Assembly: GCA_026119855.1 (NCBI GenBank)
Contig: JAOWBW010000758.1
Coordinates: forward strand, 558,001 to 622,000
DNA: 64,000 bases
DNA from: Campanula takesimana
Lineage: Eukaryota > Streptophyta > Magnoliopsida > Asterales > Campanulaceae
Direction: 5' to 3'
This document shows, in pieces, positions 55,517-64,000 of the stretch; position 1 is the first letter of the stretch, and each line of letters opens with the position of its first letter. Made by a program: the position numbers and the translations under genes. Below the pieces are notes generated by a model that made no database searches, had not been told where the DNA came from, and saw only the letters and a program-made list of their open reading frames with translations.

Positions 55517-57027
55517 TGTAAGTACCCCAATCTGAAATTGACCAACTTAGAGGAACTCTTAGCACCATTCAGGGATAAACTGATAGGCTGGGACCTTATT
55601 AGGATAAACCTAAAATTCCAGGACTGCTCTGGAATTAACTTGGAAAAATCCAAAAGCTCGCCATGCTGAGCCGTACGGATGGATTGGACGCGGGAGGGGC
55701 CTAGCCGTACGGCTGGTTTAGGCACCCTCAGTCCCTATAAATTGATACCCTTACTAATCATTTTAGGAGGGGAGAAACATAGTTTTATAGGTGAAACTTT
55801 GCAAAAATACAGTCTGAGAGAAAGACCACCAAATACTTGAGTGAAAAGAGAGGAAGATAGGCCATAACCACCATAGGTGAAGCCTCCTTCTTCCCATCTT
55901 CTCTCCATCTCAAACTCTTTTGTTCTTGTTCATGTTATTTATTTACTTGCATTTCAAGCCTTGCCCTTGTCAAGCACCTTTATATTATAAGTCTTATCCT
56001 TTCAAGCACCTTTTATTCTTGTTATATATACCTTGGAACCAAATCATGAAATGATTCAAGGTGCCCTCACATCCAAGTATGTGAAAAGGGGTTAAAACCT
56101 AAAGAAGATCATGATTTATTAATTTCTTGCCTTTAAATAGCTTGATGATCCATTTTTATGGTGAAAGCATGTGTATTTATGTTGTATTTGGCCATGATGA
56201 TCATTTGGAGTGATAAAGCCTCCATCTTTATCACCCAAACCTTGAACTAGCCACTCATTCATCACATTGGGTCATAAAGGTTCAATATTTATGCTTCCAA
56301 AGGTTGATTTTGTTGTCCCTAAAGGTTTAATCTTGTATAAAGATCCCATTTTGATGGTAAAGTTTTAATCTTTACTCATCAAAATGGCCATCTTGGCTCA
56401 AAGGCCACATTCATCACCTTTTCTAATTCTTCTCTAATGATTGTCTTAATCACACCCAAATCCATGTATTTTGGGTCCATTTATTAATTAATGAGCATAG
56501 GAATGATGCCAATCAAAGCTTGTTTGTGAAAATGCAAACTAAAAATAAACAGTTTAGTCCAGTTTCAGCAGAATGCTCTGTTTCTGCCTAAAACTGGACA
56601 TTTTCTGGACAAACTGTAAAATCCTCGGGAAGACCTTGTATTGCCGTACGGCTGAGTTGGGTCAGAGGGACGATTTCTTCTTTTCTGTCTTGTTCTGTCA
56701 AGGTCTGTGCAAATGAACCCCTTTTGTTCTGTTAAAATCGATAACCAGTTAACTTCACCGTTTTTTGTTAAATACACACACACACATGCACTTTTCGTTA
56801 AAAAGCGCAAGGGAGACTCGGCTTTGTCCGAGGCGGCTTGGGTGACTTAAAACTCTTCCCAAGCCGTAACGTGATCTCCGAACTCATAAATCTCTAACTA
56901 TTTTCATTTGTTGGGTTAAAAGTTAGCAAATGTAGCGACTCCGTTAAGTTTGTTAAGTTACACGTGTTTGACATTTCTTCCTCGAATGAACGTCGTATCG
57001 CTCCGAGGGGGGGGGGGATTCCTTACA
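55517..57027 (+). repeat. 3' LTR of E, 1511 bp
   Basis: TGTAAGTACCCCAATC...GGATTCCTTACA. Palindrome at 55703-55714, TATA box at 55736, second palindrome at 56642-56653. GTAGCGACTCCG is near 56931. A G-run of 11 is at 57007-57017 (6 in the 5' LTR). Confidence 0.93.
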
Positions 57028-58676
57028 AGCGGACATTGCATTTTGATAGGTGGTAAATTAGTCATTATCAATGAGCTTTACCTCAATACATTCTATTTCG
57101 AAATATCCAATATTTCTTTTAATAGATTGTATCCTATCATTTATGCAAGCACTTGTATATCTTGAACGGATTTTCATAATTTCTTGTGAAAGTTTGTTCA
57201 ACTTACATATTAGGTTTAAATGATATTTTCTTGGTCTCGAACCATTCGAGATATATATATATATTTTACTCCCACTGAACAATTTATCTAGAAAAGTACC
57301 ATTATAAGCAACAAACCATTTGTTTCTTATTAGTAAAATAATATCCTCAAGTTTCCTTAGGATATCCCATTAAATATATATTTATTAGATTTAAATGTGA
57401 GTGTGTCCCAGACAGCTCCTTTCCAAAATGTCTCACTGTCTTAAATCTTTACGAAAGACAAACCGAGTTTTCTTTCAACTTTTAACCGCTTTTGATGGAA
57501 CTCAAATTAGTGTAATTATAGCGGTTTCCAATACATAACCCCAAAAAACAAATAATGGAAGATCAATTTGACTTTATCATTTGATGAACCATATCCAATA
57601 AGGTTCTTCACCTCCATGCATACACATCATTCCAAATGGTGTTCTTGGTGGAGTTGCTTGTGAAACTATTTCACAACCATAATGATGACTGTCAAATTCT
57701 TGGTTCAATTATTCATCATCATGATCGAGTCAGAATCTTTGAATAGTTTTACCAAGTACAACCTAATCTCTCTTTTAGCATTGCTACTTAATGCACCATA
57801 TACATCGAGATGTATTAGGTCAAGTAAGATATTAGCCTCTTACCAATCATAGTAAAAGATGTCTTGGTCCAAGTAAATAAGATTTGCATAAATCATATAA
57901 TTCCAAATCATATGACTTTAAAACTCCGTCCCATGGAATTTTAGATATGCATTTCTCATCTATTTTATCAAAACAATAATGTATAAGGAATTTAATTACT
58001 TATGTTATAGTCTCATTTATTATTTTGTTCTTCAAAATTTAGTATATAAAATTTATTTATATGATAACACAATGAAGTAAATCATAATAAATAAAGCACC
58101 TTTCTTATTCCAAATAAGAAATAAATATCCTTCATTATCTTATAATAAAATAATATTTTCTACTTCATGAGTAAAATCACTTTATCAGTGTTCTACGAAC
58201 AATTCTGCAACCATTGCATCATTACCATTCGTAGGTCTAACTTTACTATAAGTAATATTTCAATCCACAAATTATTGCACATTTTTACAAATGTGAGATC
58301 CACATCTGGTATCCAATACCCAATAATTAAATTTAGAAAGATTATTTTATAACATAAATATCCCAAGTTGTATTCCCACTACCATTCTATTTTATTGATC
58401 ATCTAGAATTTTGATTACAATTTTAAATGGTCAATCCAATTGCCACGTTACAAATTGCATCAATTCGAGTTATAATTTTAGCCACAATTATTTCCTTTAG
58501 ACAATGTTTGTCTTGCCTTTCCTTTGGCATTTACCCTTTCCCTTCATGAACCATGAGCACTGGAGAACCTTTCTCCACCATCTCCATCTCCGCAGTTTTA
58601 AGCATGTCATGCAACTCGGAGAGATTCTTTATCCATTCCAAGCATGTTATAGTTCATCACAAAGTGATTATAACTC
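57028..58676 (-). pseudogene. C decayed gag-pol interior
   Basis: AT-rich sequence continuing C from the E insertion site toward gag. It matches C2 at about 7262-7990 (for example 'atgtgaattt/atgactttaaaa(g)ctc', 'ttagccacaa'). No long ORF survives; stops occur in all frames. Total coding distance is shorter than a full copia pol, so parts are deleted. Confidence 0.65.
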
Positions 58677-59152
58677 TTAGGCAATGAGAATGAGATCCAT
58701 GGCTTGCTCCAATCCAATTGGACAGCCTAGTTTCTCAAGATGCTCTACGTAGCCTTTCATATTAAGCATGTGAGGTGCCACTTGTTGCCCTTCACTCACT
58801 TTGCAATAAGTGAATGCAACAATGGTTTTATACATCTCTTGCCTAATTTGCTCTTGAAACATGTCTCTTAACTCCATGCCTATCTAATAGGCTTCCACAA
58901 GTTCCAAACTTTGTTGGAGTTTTGAGCACATAATCGCGAGCATGAGACAACTCACATCCCTGGAATCATACTCATGTTTCTTGTTATTGTCTCCTCTGCC
59001 CTAGGGGCATTGGCTTTGGTTTCTTTGGGAACAAGCCTATCAAGAGTGTACAACTTATCTTCTTGCCTTAGAATCATTCTTAGGCTCAGGATCCAATCCA
59101 TGAAGTTTGTACCATTCTCTTGAAGCTTATCCTTATCAAGGATTGATCGCAA
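58677..59152 (-). pseudogene. gag: C gag (copia)
   Basis: The 59152-58952 piece reads LDKDKLQENGTNFMDWILSL, then RMILRQEDKLYTLD, the standard copia gag start (NFxDWxxxLR). The 58877-58677 piece reads ELRDMFQEQIRQEMYKT and MKGYVEHLEKLGCPI, the following gag core. A short broken segment separates them. It lies about 1.5 kb after the PBS, so the leader is long. The gene is broken and cannot make a full capsid protein. Confidence 0.88.
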
Positions 59153-59988
59153 CGAAGTTAGTTGTTATTATCTACAACTCATGCAAAATTTACAAAATTT
59201 TACAAGTACCAATCTCATTAAAGAGATAAATAATGTATTTTCCAAAAATACTCCCACTAAATTATATAACCTTCTTATACATCCAATGTATAATATAATT
59301 TAAATGGGCTAAGATCCAACATTAATTTAATTTCAAATCCGCTAAGGCGGATTACACAAAATCAAATTAATTAGGTAGACAACCCCGTTAATCATATCCC
59401 ATATGACTCTTAGATCCTTTTTCTGAGATTCTTTTAAATTGGGCTAAGATCCAACTTTAATTTAATTTCAAGTACGCTTTGGTGCACCGCTCAAAATCAA
59501 ATTAATTTGGTAGACAATTTTTTGTCAATCATATCCAATATGATTCTTAGGGATCAAATTTCTAAAGCATGTTTAATCTCATCTTTGCCTTAGGCCCAAA
59601 ACTGTTTTAACACCCAATTAAGTATAACCATTTTAAACGTATAGTTAATGTGCCTCGCTAGGGCGTGCCCACATTATCTATCTTGCTCATACATGAATAA
59701 AGTTAATGCACCTCGCTAGGGAGAACCCACATTAAAATCACCCATATACTAACAAGTGTTTTAATCATGGCGTGGCGAAAAGACTTAAAGCTTTCTTGAA
59801 GGTTTATCTCCTTATAGCATACAACACATTTATGAGCAAACAAGATAAACATGTTACGCATCAAGTTTAGCCACTAAATTAATAATCATTAATTTAAGCA
59901 TAATATTTATGTGTCATTAGTTTCTCTATAATTATGAGGATGATACTATTTGAACTTTGGTTATCATCTCCAAATCAAGACAACAAGA

Positions 59989-60031
59989 AGTGCGGCCGAA
60001 CTAAGCCATGAGGCAACCACAATTCCGCACT
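59989..60031 (-). other. H3 hairpin, copy 4 (C leader)
   Basis: Outer AGTGCGG/CCGCACT, inner GCC/GGC around ATGA. Confidence 0.75.
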
Positions 60032-60056
60032 AATTCAAGAAACCAACAAAGTAGTT

Positions 60057-60126
60057 CATATGGCCAAAACTAAGCAATAGATGGTCTCGATGAACGTAGG
60101 CCAATTGCATCCACAATTCCACATGG
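60057..60126 (-). other. H3 hairpin, copy 5 (C leader), with insertion
   Basis: CATATGG and CCACATG arms pair only partly. The middle carries about 28 extra bases ('atggtctcgatgaacgtagg'), a phrase that recurs nearby at 60245, so the copy was altered. Confidence 0.5.
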
Positions 60127-60721
60127 ATCTCCAAACATGAATCAAGAACTTTGTTTCTCAATTTTAGTAATTATGAACTCTTCATAATTCTAACTTCGTT
60201 TTATCTGTGAATCTTTGATTGCAATCAACTTTGAGAAACACAATCTCGATGAACGTAGATTAGCCATCCAAACCTTGATCCGAAAGATCCACTACCCGAG
60301 CCCCAACTAGACCAGAAGGTCCGGCCGGGTCTATGCACTGGTCCGGTCGGACCCTTCCCCGAAAATCCCAGATTTTAAAGTTCCAAAAATTTTTGCTCAA
60401 AATTGTTTTTCCCCGATTCAATTAGGATTTGTTGTTCTTGATGATCCAATCATCATGAAAATCAGAACCTTGAATGAATAATTCATGAATTCCTAGATTA
60501 TCAAAACTTTGATCCAATCAAAAATTGATAACCCAAACAATTTTAAATCCACCATAATTTTTATTGCGATTGAATAGTGCGATTAAAGTTTATAATACAA
60601 TAAACCACATAAAATCATATAACATATAAACATCATAATCCAAATATTCATATCATGCTAGGCACATAAACAAGCAATTTATATACTCACAACATGATCT
60701 AGTATTGAAATAATCAATATG

Positions 60722-60738
60722 AACGGGGCTCTGATACT
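60722..60738 (-). promoter_or_regulatory. PBS of C, initiator tRNA-Met type
   Basis: On the minus strand TAGTATCAGAGCCCCGT lies two bases inside the LTR. It equals the C2 PBS except for G to A at the second base. Confidence 0.85.
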
Positions 60739-60740
60739 AC

Positions 60741-62237
60741 TGTTGGGTTTCGTAGTAACATGCGCAGCGAAATTAAGCATTTAAAATTTTATGAAACCCA
60801 AAGCCCATAAATCCATTCATATGATTAAATCAAATACAACATTATGAATACTAGAATACTAACCCTTGAAGCCTTTGATATTGCAACCTTAAATTCGTTG
60901 GAGGCTTGAAACTTTGATCAGGAACATAAGTTTGAACACGAACTCTTGAAGATGATAAGTTTCACCCTCTAGCGGTATCCACACCACGAACGAATATCAA
61001 GAACACTTGATCTTGGTTGCTAGACCAAATTGAGAAATACGCTTTCTCAATGTATAGAACTATATGAAATTATTATGTGTGTGATATTCTTGTTCTTCAA
61101 TCTAGGGATTTCTTAGAACAAGAAAATCAACTCTCTCAAACCCTTGGAGGCACTCACAAACATAACATATTGCATAGGGCTGATTAGGGCAACTAGAGGC
61201 TGTTTAAATACTTGTTTGACCTATTCCAAATAGGTAACAAGTGACTAAACCCGCAAGAAAACGGAACAGGAAATATGTTCCCCGAACAGACTAGGTCCGC
61301 CCGGGTCACAAGACTGGTCCGCCCGGATCACTAGGGTAGGTCCGGCCGGGTCCTTTACTAGGTCCGACCGGACCAACCAAAATCTTCGGTTTTTTCTTTT
61401 CTCCTCCAAAGTCCTAATATTCCTCAGAGGTCCTTCGACCCATAATTCCAATTAAGTCCTTTTAAGATTCGTTCTATTTGTGTGACCCTCTAGGATTACA
61501 CTAAGTTGGCAATGGGTTCAAACATGAACTCATAAGATATGATCAGGTTCTAGCAAACCGTCATACCTACCCAAATAGTGTAACTAGATACAAGTTCGCA
61601 TTCCTTTTAGAACATGTCACAATCCCTTTATCCAAGATGTCATTGACCACAAGTCATGGTCAACAAGTCTACTTGTATTGTTCAATACTTTTCTCGATCC
61701 TGAATATGTTGATAATCCAAATGACACTGATCCAATCAATACATTTGAGTTTGGCCAAACATTTTATCAACATTATTCCTACGAGGGGCCCAAGCTTGAC
61801 ATCTCTCCGAAGAGGGACAAATCAATTTAGCTTATTATTCTTTCCTACGTGAATCCGATTATGCCAATCATACCCTTTATAACTACCTGGTTAAAGGTAG
61901 CGTTTGAATATGTTAAACATAATCTTCATGAAGTGGAAGACTATAATAACTTCATGTCTAAGGATTCAAATAACATAACTAATATGAGATATATACGACA
62001 TAGACCATGACATAAATCTCATACAGCGGGTCATGTCCAGTACCTTGTTCCAAACAAGTACCCATAAATCTAACATGATCATCCCATGATCATTTAGCCT
62101 TTATACTAGTGCTTAACAAGCTTTAGGGACGGAGATTATTATAAGCAAACATGAGCATTAATAATAATCAAAATATCTCTTCATTAATATGAATATAATG
62201 ATAACACCCAAAACGTTTAACAAACGTGCCACCATCA
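60741..62237 (-). repeat. 5' LTR of C, 1497 bp
   Basis: The left end is TGTTGGGTTTCG next to the PBS; the right end is ACCATCA followed by CCCCC. It aligns with the split 3' LTR. It lacks about 13 bases near the right end. Palindrome words GGTCCGCCCGGGTC and GGTCCGACCGGACC lie at 61290-61378. Confidence 0.9.
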
Positions 62238-63166
62238 CCCCCAACTGCGCGAAGCGTCAGTTCTTTGTAAATACCTTTGTTATCCTGTTGGTCTTCTCGA
62301 GATCCCGAGTTGTACCTTTTTCCCTAGCTGAGCGAAGCGTCAGTTGTTTGTTATCCCCTAGTCTTCTTGAGATGCCGAGTTGTACCTTTTCCCTAGTAGC
62401 CCGGGGTTGATTCAATGTTGTTCACTAATCATGGTTAAATCAAAATATTAGCGTCTCGATTTCAAAATGAAAGAAAACTTGTGCTCAAACAAAAATCGCT
62501 CAAAATTTACATGTGCGAATCATATCTGCCACTGCATGCAAAGCTAACTTGCAGGTCAAAACATATAAAGTTGATCTTGTCATCTCTCCTGATATGCGTG
62601 AGACTTTAGTCAAAGCCGAAAGATTCGGGCACGGCATCAATTACCAAGCATCAAACAGCTCCAAAAGTGGAGAAGCTTGATTGTGAAATAATAAAAACCC
62701 CTTTTAGGGGGAACATGGATCTGAAATGAGGTTGCAACACTCAAAACAGTGCCAATGGATCACGCGAAGCGATAGTTCACTGCGAGATAAAACACAAAAA
62801 TCTCATGACACAGCAACTCAAAAGCCGAGGAATTTGGACATAGCTTAGAATGCAGCGTATCCTTTGTTGAATGTTTTATAAATTGTCATCTGTTATTGGT
62901 CTTCTTTTGATGTTGAGTCGTACCTCCCTTTGATTGACGCGAAGCGTCCGACCTTCGATGAGTCATTGTTGTTTCCCCTGGTAGTCTTCTGATTTTAAGA
63001 TATACCCCCCTTTCTCTGAGTGTATCATGTGGCAGTCTTTGAGCATTATTGAACTTAGGTCATCTTCCGGATGTTGAGATGTACCTCCACTCGGATTGTA
63101 CCTTGCGTCAATCCGTGTGTAATGTTGATTTTAAACCTTTTCTTGATGTTGAGTCGGTTCTTGTCA

Positions 63167-63207
63167 GAACTACGACTTGACTTTATTCCCATGGAGGGAT
63201 ACGTAGG
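63167..63207 (+). other. H1 hairpin, copy 10 (D)
   Basis: Outer CTACG/CGTAG, inner TCCC/GGGA. Confidence 0.75.
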
Positions 63208-63412
63208 CAGTTTACCCCGATGAACTCAGTCGCCCGTTCTCACAAAATATTGGTCAGCACAAATCCCCAGAGTAAGAAATGCGACTCATCTTGATGTTAA
63301 ATTGGGTCATCTCCTGGATTTTGAGATGTATCCCCCACTCTGATTGTACCTTGCATCGATCCTTGAGTATTGTTGATCGTGGTCTTCTCCTGATGTTGAG
63401 TTGTACCTCCTC

Positions 63413-63454
63413 GAACTACGTTTGACTTGATTCCCCCCAAAAGGGATACGTAGG
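63413..63454 (+). other. H1 hairpin, copy 11 (D)
   Basis: Outer CTACG/CGTAG, inner TCCC/GGGA. Confidence 0.75.
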
Positions 63455-63556
63455 ACGCTCGAGAGAGCACAGTCATTCTTATGTCAATTTCCTCCCCAGC
63501 AAAGAGACGATGCATCTCAATGTTATCCCCTTCAATTTCTTGTTTTTAATAAACCT

Positions 63557-63595
63557 GAACTACGATTTGTCTGATTTTCGAAAGAGATATATAGG
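63557..63595 (+). other. H1 hairpin, copy 12 (D), decayed
   Basis: Outer arms reduced to CTA/TAG; inner TTTC/GAGA with one wobble pair around GAAA. Confidence 0.5.
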
Positions 63596-63654
63596 TAAAC
63601 CGGGAACCCGGGACTGACCATTGCTTGTGCTAGTTTTATTGTTTGTTTGAGTTA

Positions 63655-63692
63655 GAACTACGGAGGCTTGATTCTCAAAAGAGATACGTAGG
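63655..63692 (+). other. H1 hairpin, copy 13 (D)
   Basis: Outer CTACG/CGTAG, inner TCTC/GAGA around AAAA, a compensated version of TCCC/GGGA. Confidence 0.8.
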
Positions 63693-63751
63693 AAGTCCTA
63701 CTTTGGACCCAGCTGTTACACCCTAGACGAGATCTTTTGTCTCTTAGTGAT

Positions 63752-64000
63752 CGTAGACACCCCGATCTCGCACCCCTTATCAAACCCCTTTTAATTGGTC
63801 TAAACCCTAAAATTGACCTAGAGCCCCAGATTTGTCTATGCGGGAGTTCCGTGAGTCTTATCGGTGTATCGAATGGATTAGCGGACTTCAAATTCATGAC
63901 CAGAGTGAAAAAACGAGTAAACAGGCATGTACTACAATTTTTGAGCTGCGAGACCCAAAACGGGGCCCGCACCCTTAAAATCTGCTCGTTATTATCCATT
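63752..64000 (+). repeat. Start of D 3' LTR, cut by window end
   Basis: CGTAGACACCCCGATCTCGCACC resembles TGTAGACACCCCGCC of the A-type LTRs with TG changed to CG. A 113-codon minus-strand frame over 63658-63999 has no domain and is judged chance. Confidence 0.6.

Larger units (their letters stand above)
46726..57027 (+). mobile_element. E: complete gag-only Tat-like element, TSD AGCGG
   Basis: LTRs at 46726-48066 and 55517-57027, PBS 48068-48085, leader, gag (50531-51736), a second short coding remnant (52138-52491), arrays, H1/H2 hairpins and polypurine tract. AGCGG flanks both sides (46721-46725 and 57028-57032), inside the pol region of C. Total 10,302 bp. There is no pol, so transposition would need enzymes from another element. 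The gag frame is open and both LTRs are present. This is the best-preserved non-autonomous element here. Confidence 0.93.
59153..60720 (-). other. C 5' leader
   Basis: Non-coding on the minus strand between PBS and gag. It contains two H3 hairpins (59989-60031, 60057-60126) and family palindrome words (GGTCCGGCCGGGTC, GGTCCGGTCGGACC) at 60319-60356. It also has two copies of an 'aatgtgcctcgctaggg' phrase (59650, 59706) and two of 'gggctaagatccaac' (59306, 59440). Confidence 0.7.
36193..62237 (-). mobile_element. C: full-length Ty1/copia element with two nested insertions, TSD CCCCC
   Basis: The minus-strand order is 5' LTR (60741-62237), PBS (about 60722-60738), leader with H3 hairpins, gag, decayed pol, RNase H, polypurine tract, 3' LTR (36193-45287). 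CCCCC flanks both outer ends (36188-36192 and 62238-62242). The flanking D sequences join sensibly ('gatgctgagttatacctcc' with 'aactgcgcgaagcg', matching later D repeats). Removing G and E with one TSD copy each leaves about 8.16 kb, a normal copia size. Coding regions are broken. Confidence 0.9.
62243..63751 (+). mobile_element. D: right part, before its 3' LTR
   Basis: Continues D after copia C. It holds repeated phrases 'gatgttgagt(c/t)gtacctcc' and 'gcgaagcgtcagtt' at irregular spacing (62254-63410) and four H1 hairpins within 530 bp (63167-63692). No ORF has a domain. The usual GAGGGGCTC polypurine tract is not visible before the LTR, so the junction is mutated. Confidence 0.65.

Noticed and set aside
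63658..63999. 113-codon minus frame at the right end
   Set aside because: It spans the H1 copy and the LTR border of D in the opposite direction; no domain.

Overview
The window is plant nuclear DNA, almost certainly from an angiosperm with a large repeat-rich genome. The evidence is plant-type LTR retrotransposon lineages: Ty3/gypsy Tat-like elements with a second RNase H, a Tekay/Del-like gypsy element with a chromodomain, and Ty1/copia elements primed by initiator tRNA-Met. The species cannot be named. I find no intact host gene, tRNA, rRNA or CRISPR array. Essentially all 64 kb is nested LTR retrotransposon sequence. Labels used below: A, A2, E, E2, D and T are Tat-like gypsy elements; C, C2, C3 and C4 are copia elements or LTRs; G is the chromodomain gypsy element.

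Left part (1-31180). Element A (+) runs from before the window to 6806: a short gag, about 4.7 kb with no pol, a >30-copy tandem array, a polypurine tract and a 3' LTR. An orphan promoter-like segment (6807-7254) leads into C2, a decayed copia element (-). Then come a copia RT relic (+), a Tat LTR fragment (-), and copia LTR fragment C3 carrying a solo A-type LTR with target-site duplication (TSD) CTAAC. E2's 3' LTR (-) follows, holding a solo G-type LTR with TSD AAAAC, and then E2's array-rich remnant. From 19878 to 31180 (-) lies T, the only Tat element here with pol: 5' LTR, primer-binding site (PBS), gag, G-patch-like linker, RT, decayed RNase H, second RNase H and integrase. It ends in an antisense ORF, a 56-bp array and a 3' LTR (A2 type) that does not match its 5' LTR.

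Right part (31181-64000). The oldest layer is D, a non-coding Tat-like element (+) whose 3' LTR starts near 63752. D holds a solo copia LTR, C4 (TSD GAGGG), and a complete 26-kb copia locus C (36193-62237, -, TSD CCCCC). C itself was hit twice: by G in its 3' LTR (37089-44666, TSD TCCAC, near-intact gag-pol with two in-frame stops) and by E in its pol region (46726-57027, TSD AGCGG, a gag-only element).

How the parts relate. A, E and D have no recognisable pol and would depend on enzymes from a T-like partner. Beyond known families I see three hairpin motifs with compensatory changes. H1 (CTACG/CGTAG, 13 copies) and H2 (CTAGG/CCTAG, 6 copies) sit around Tat coding regions. H3 (5 copies) sits in the leaders of both copia and gypsy elements. 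In addition, most families carry their own short CpG-rich palindrome word at matching places: U3 upstream of the TATA box, and often the leader. These hairpins and palindromes are the best candidates for an undescribed cis-acting system. All coordinates and alignments were made by eye.
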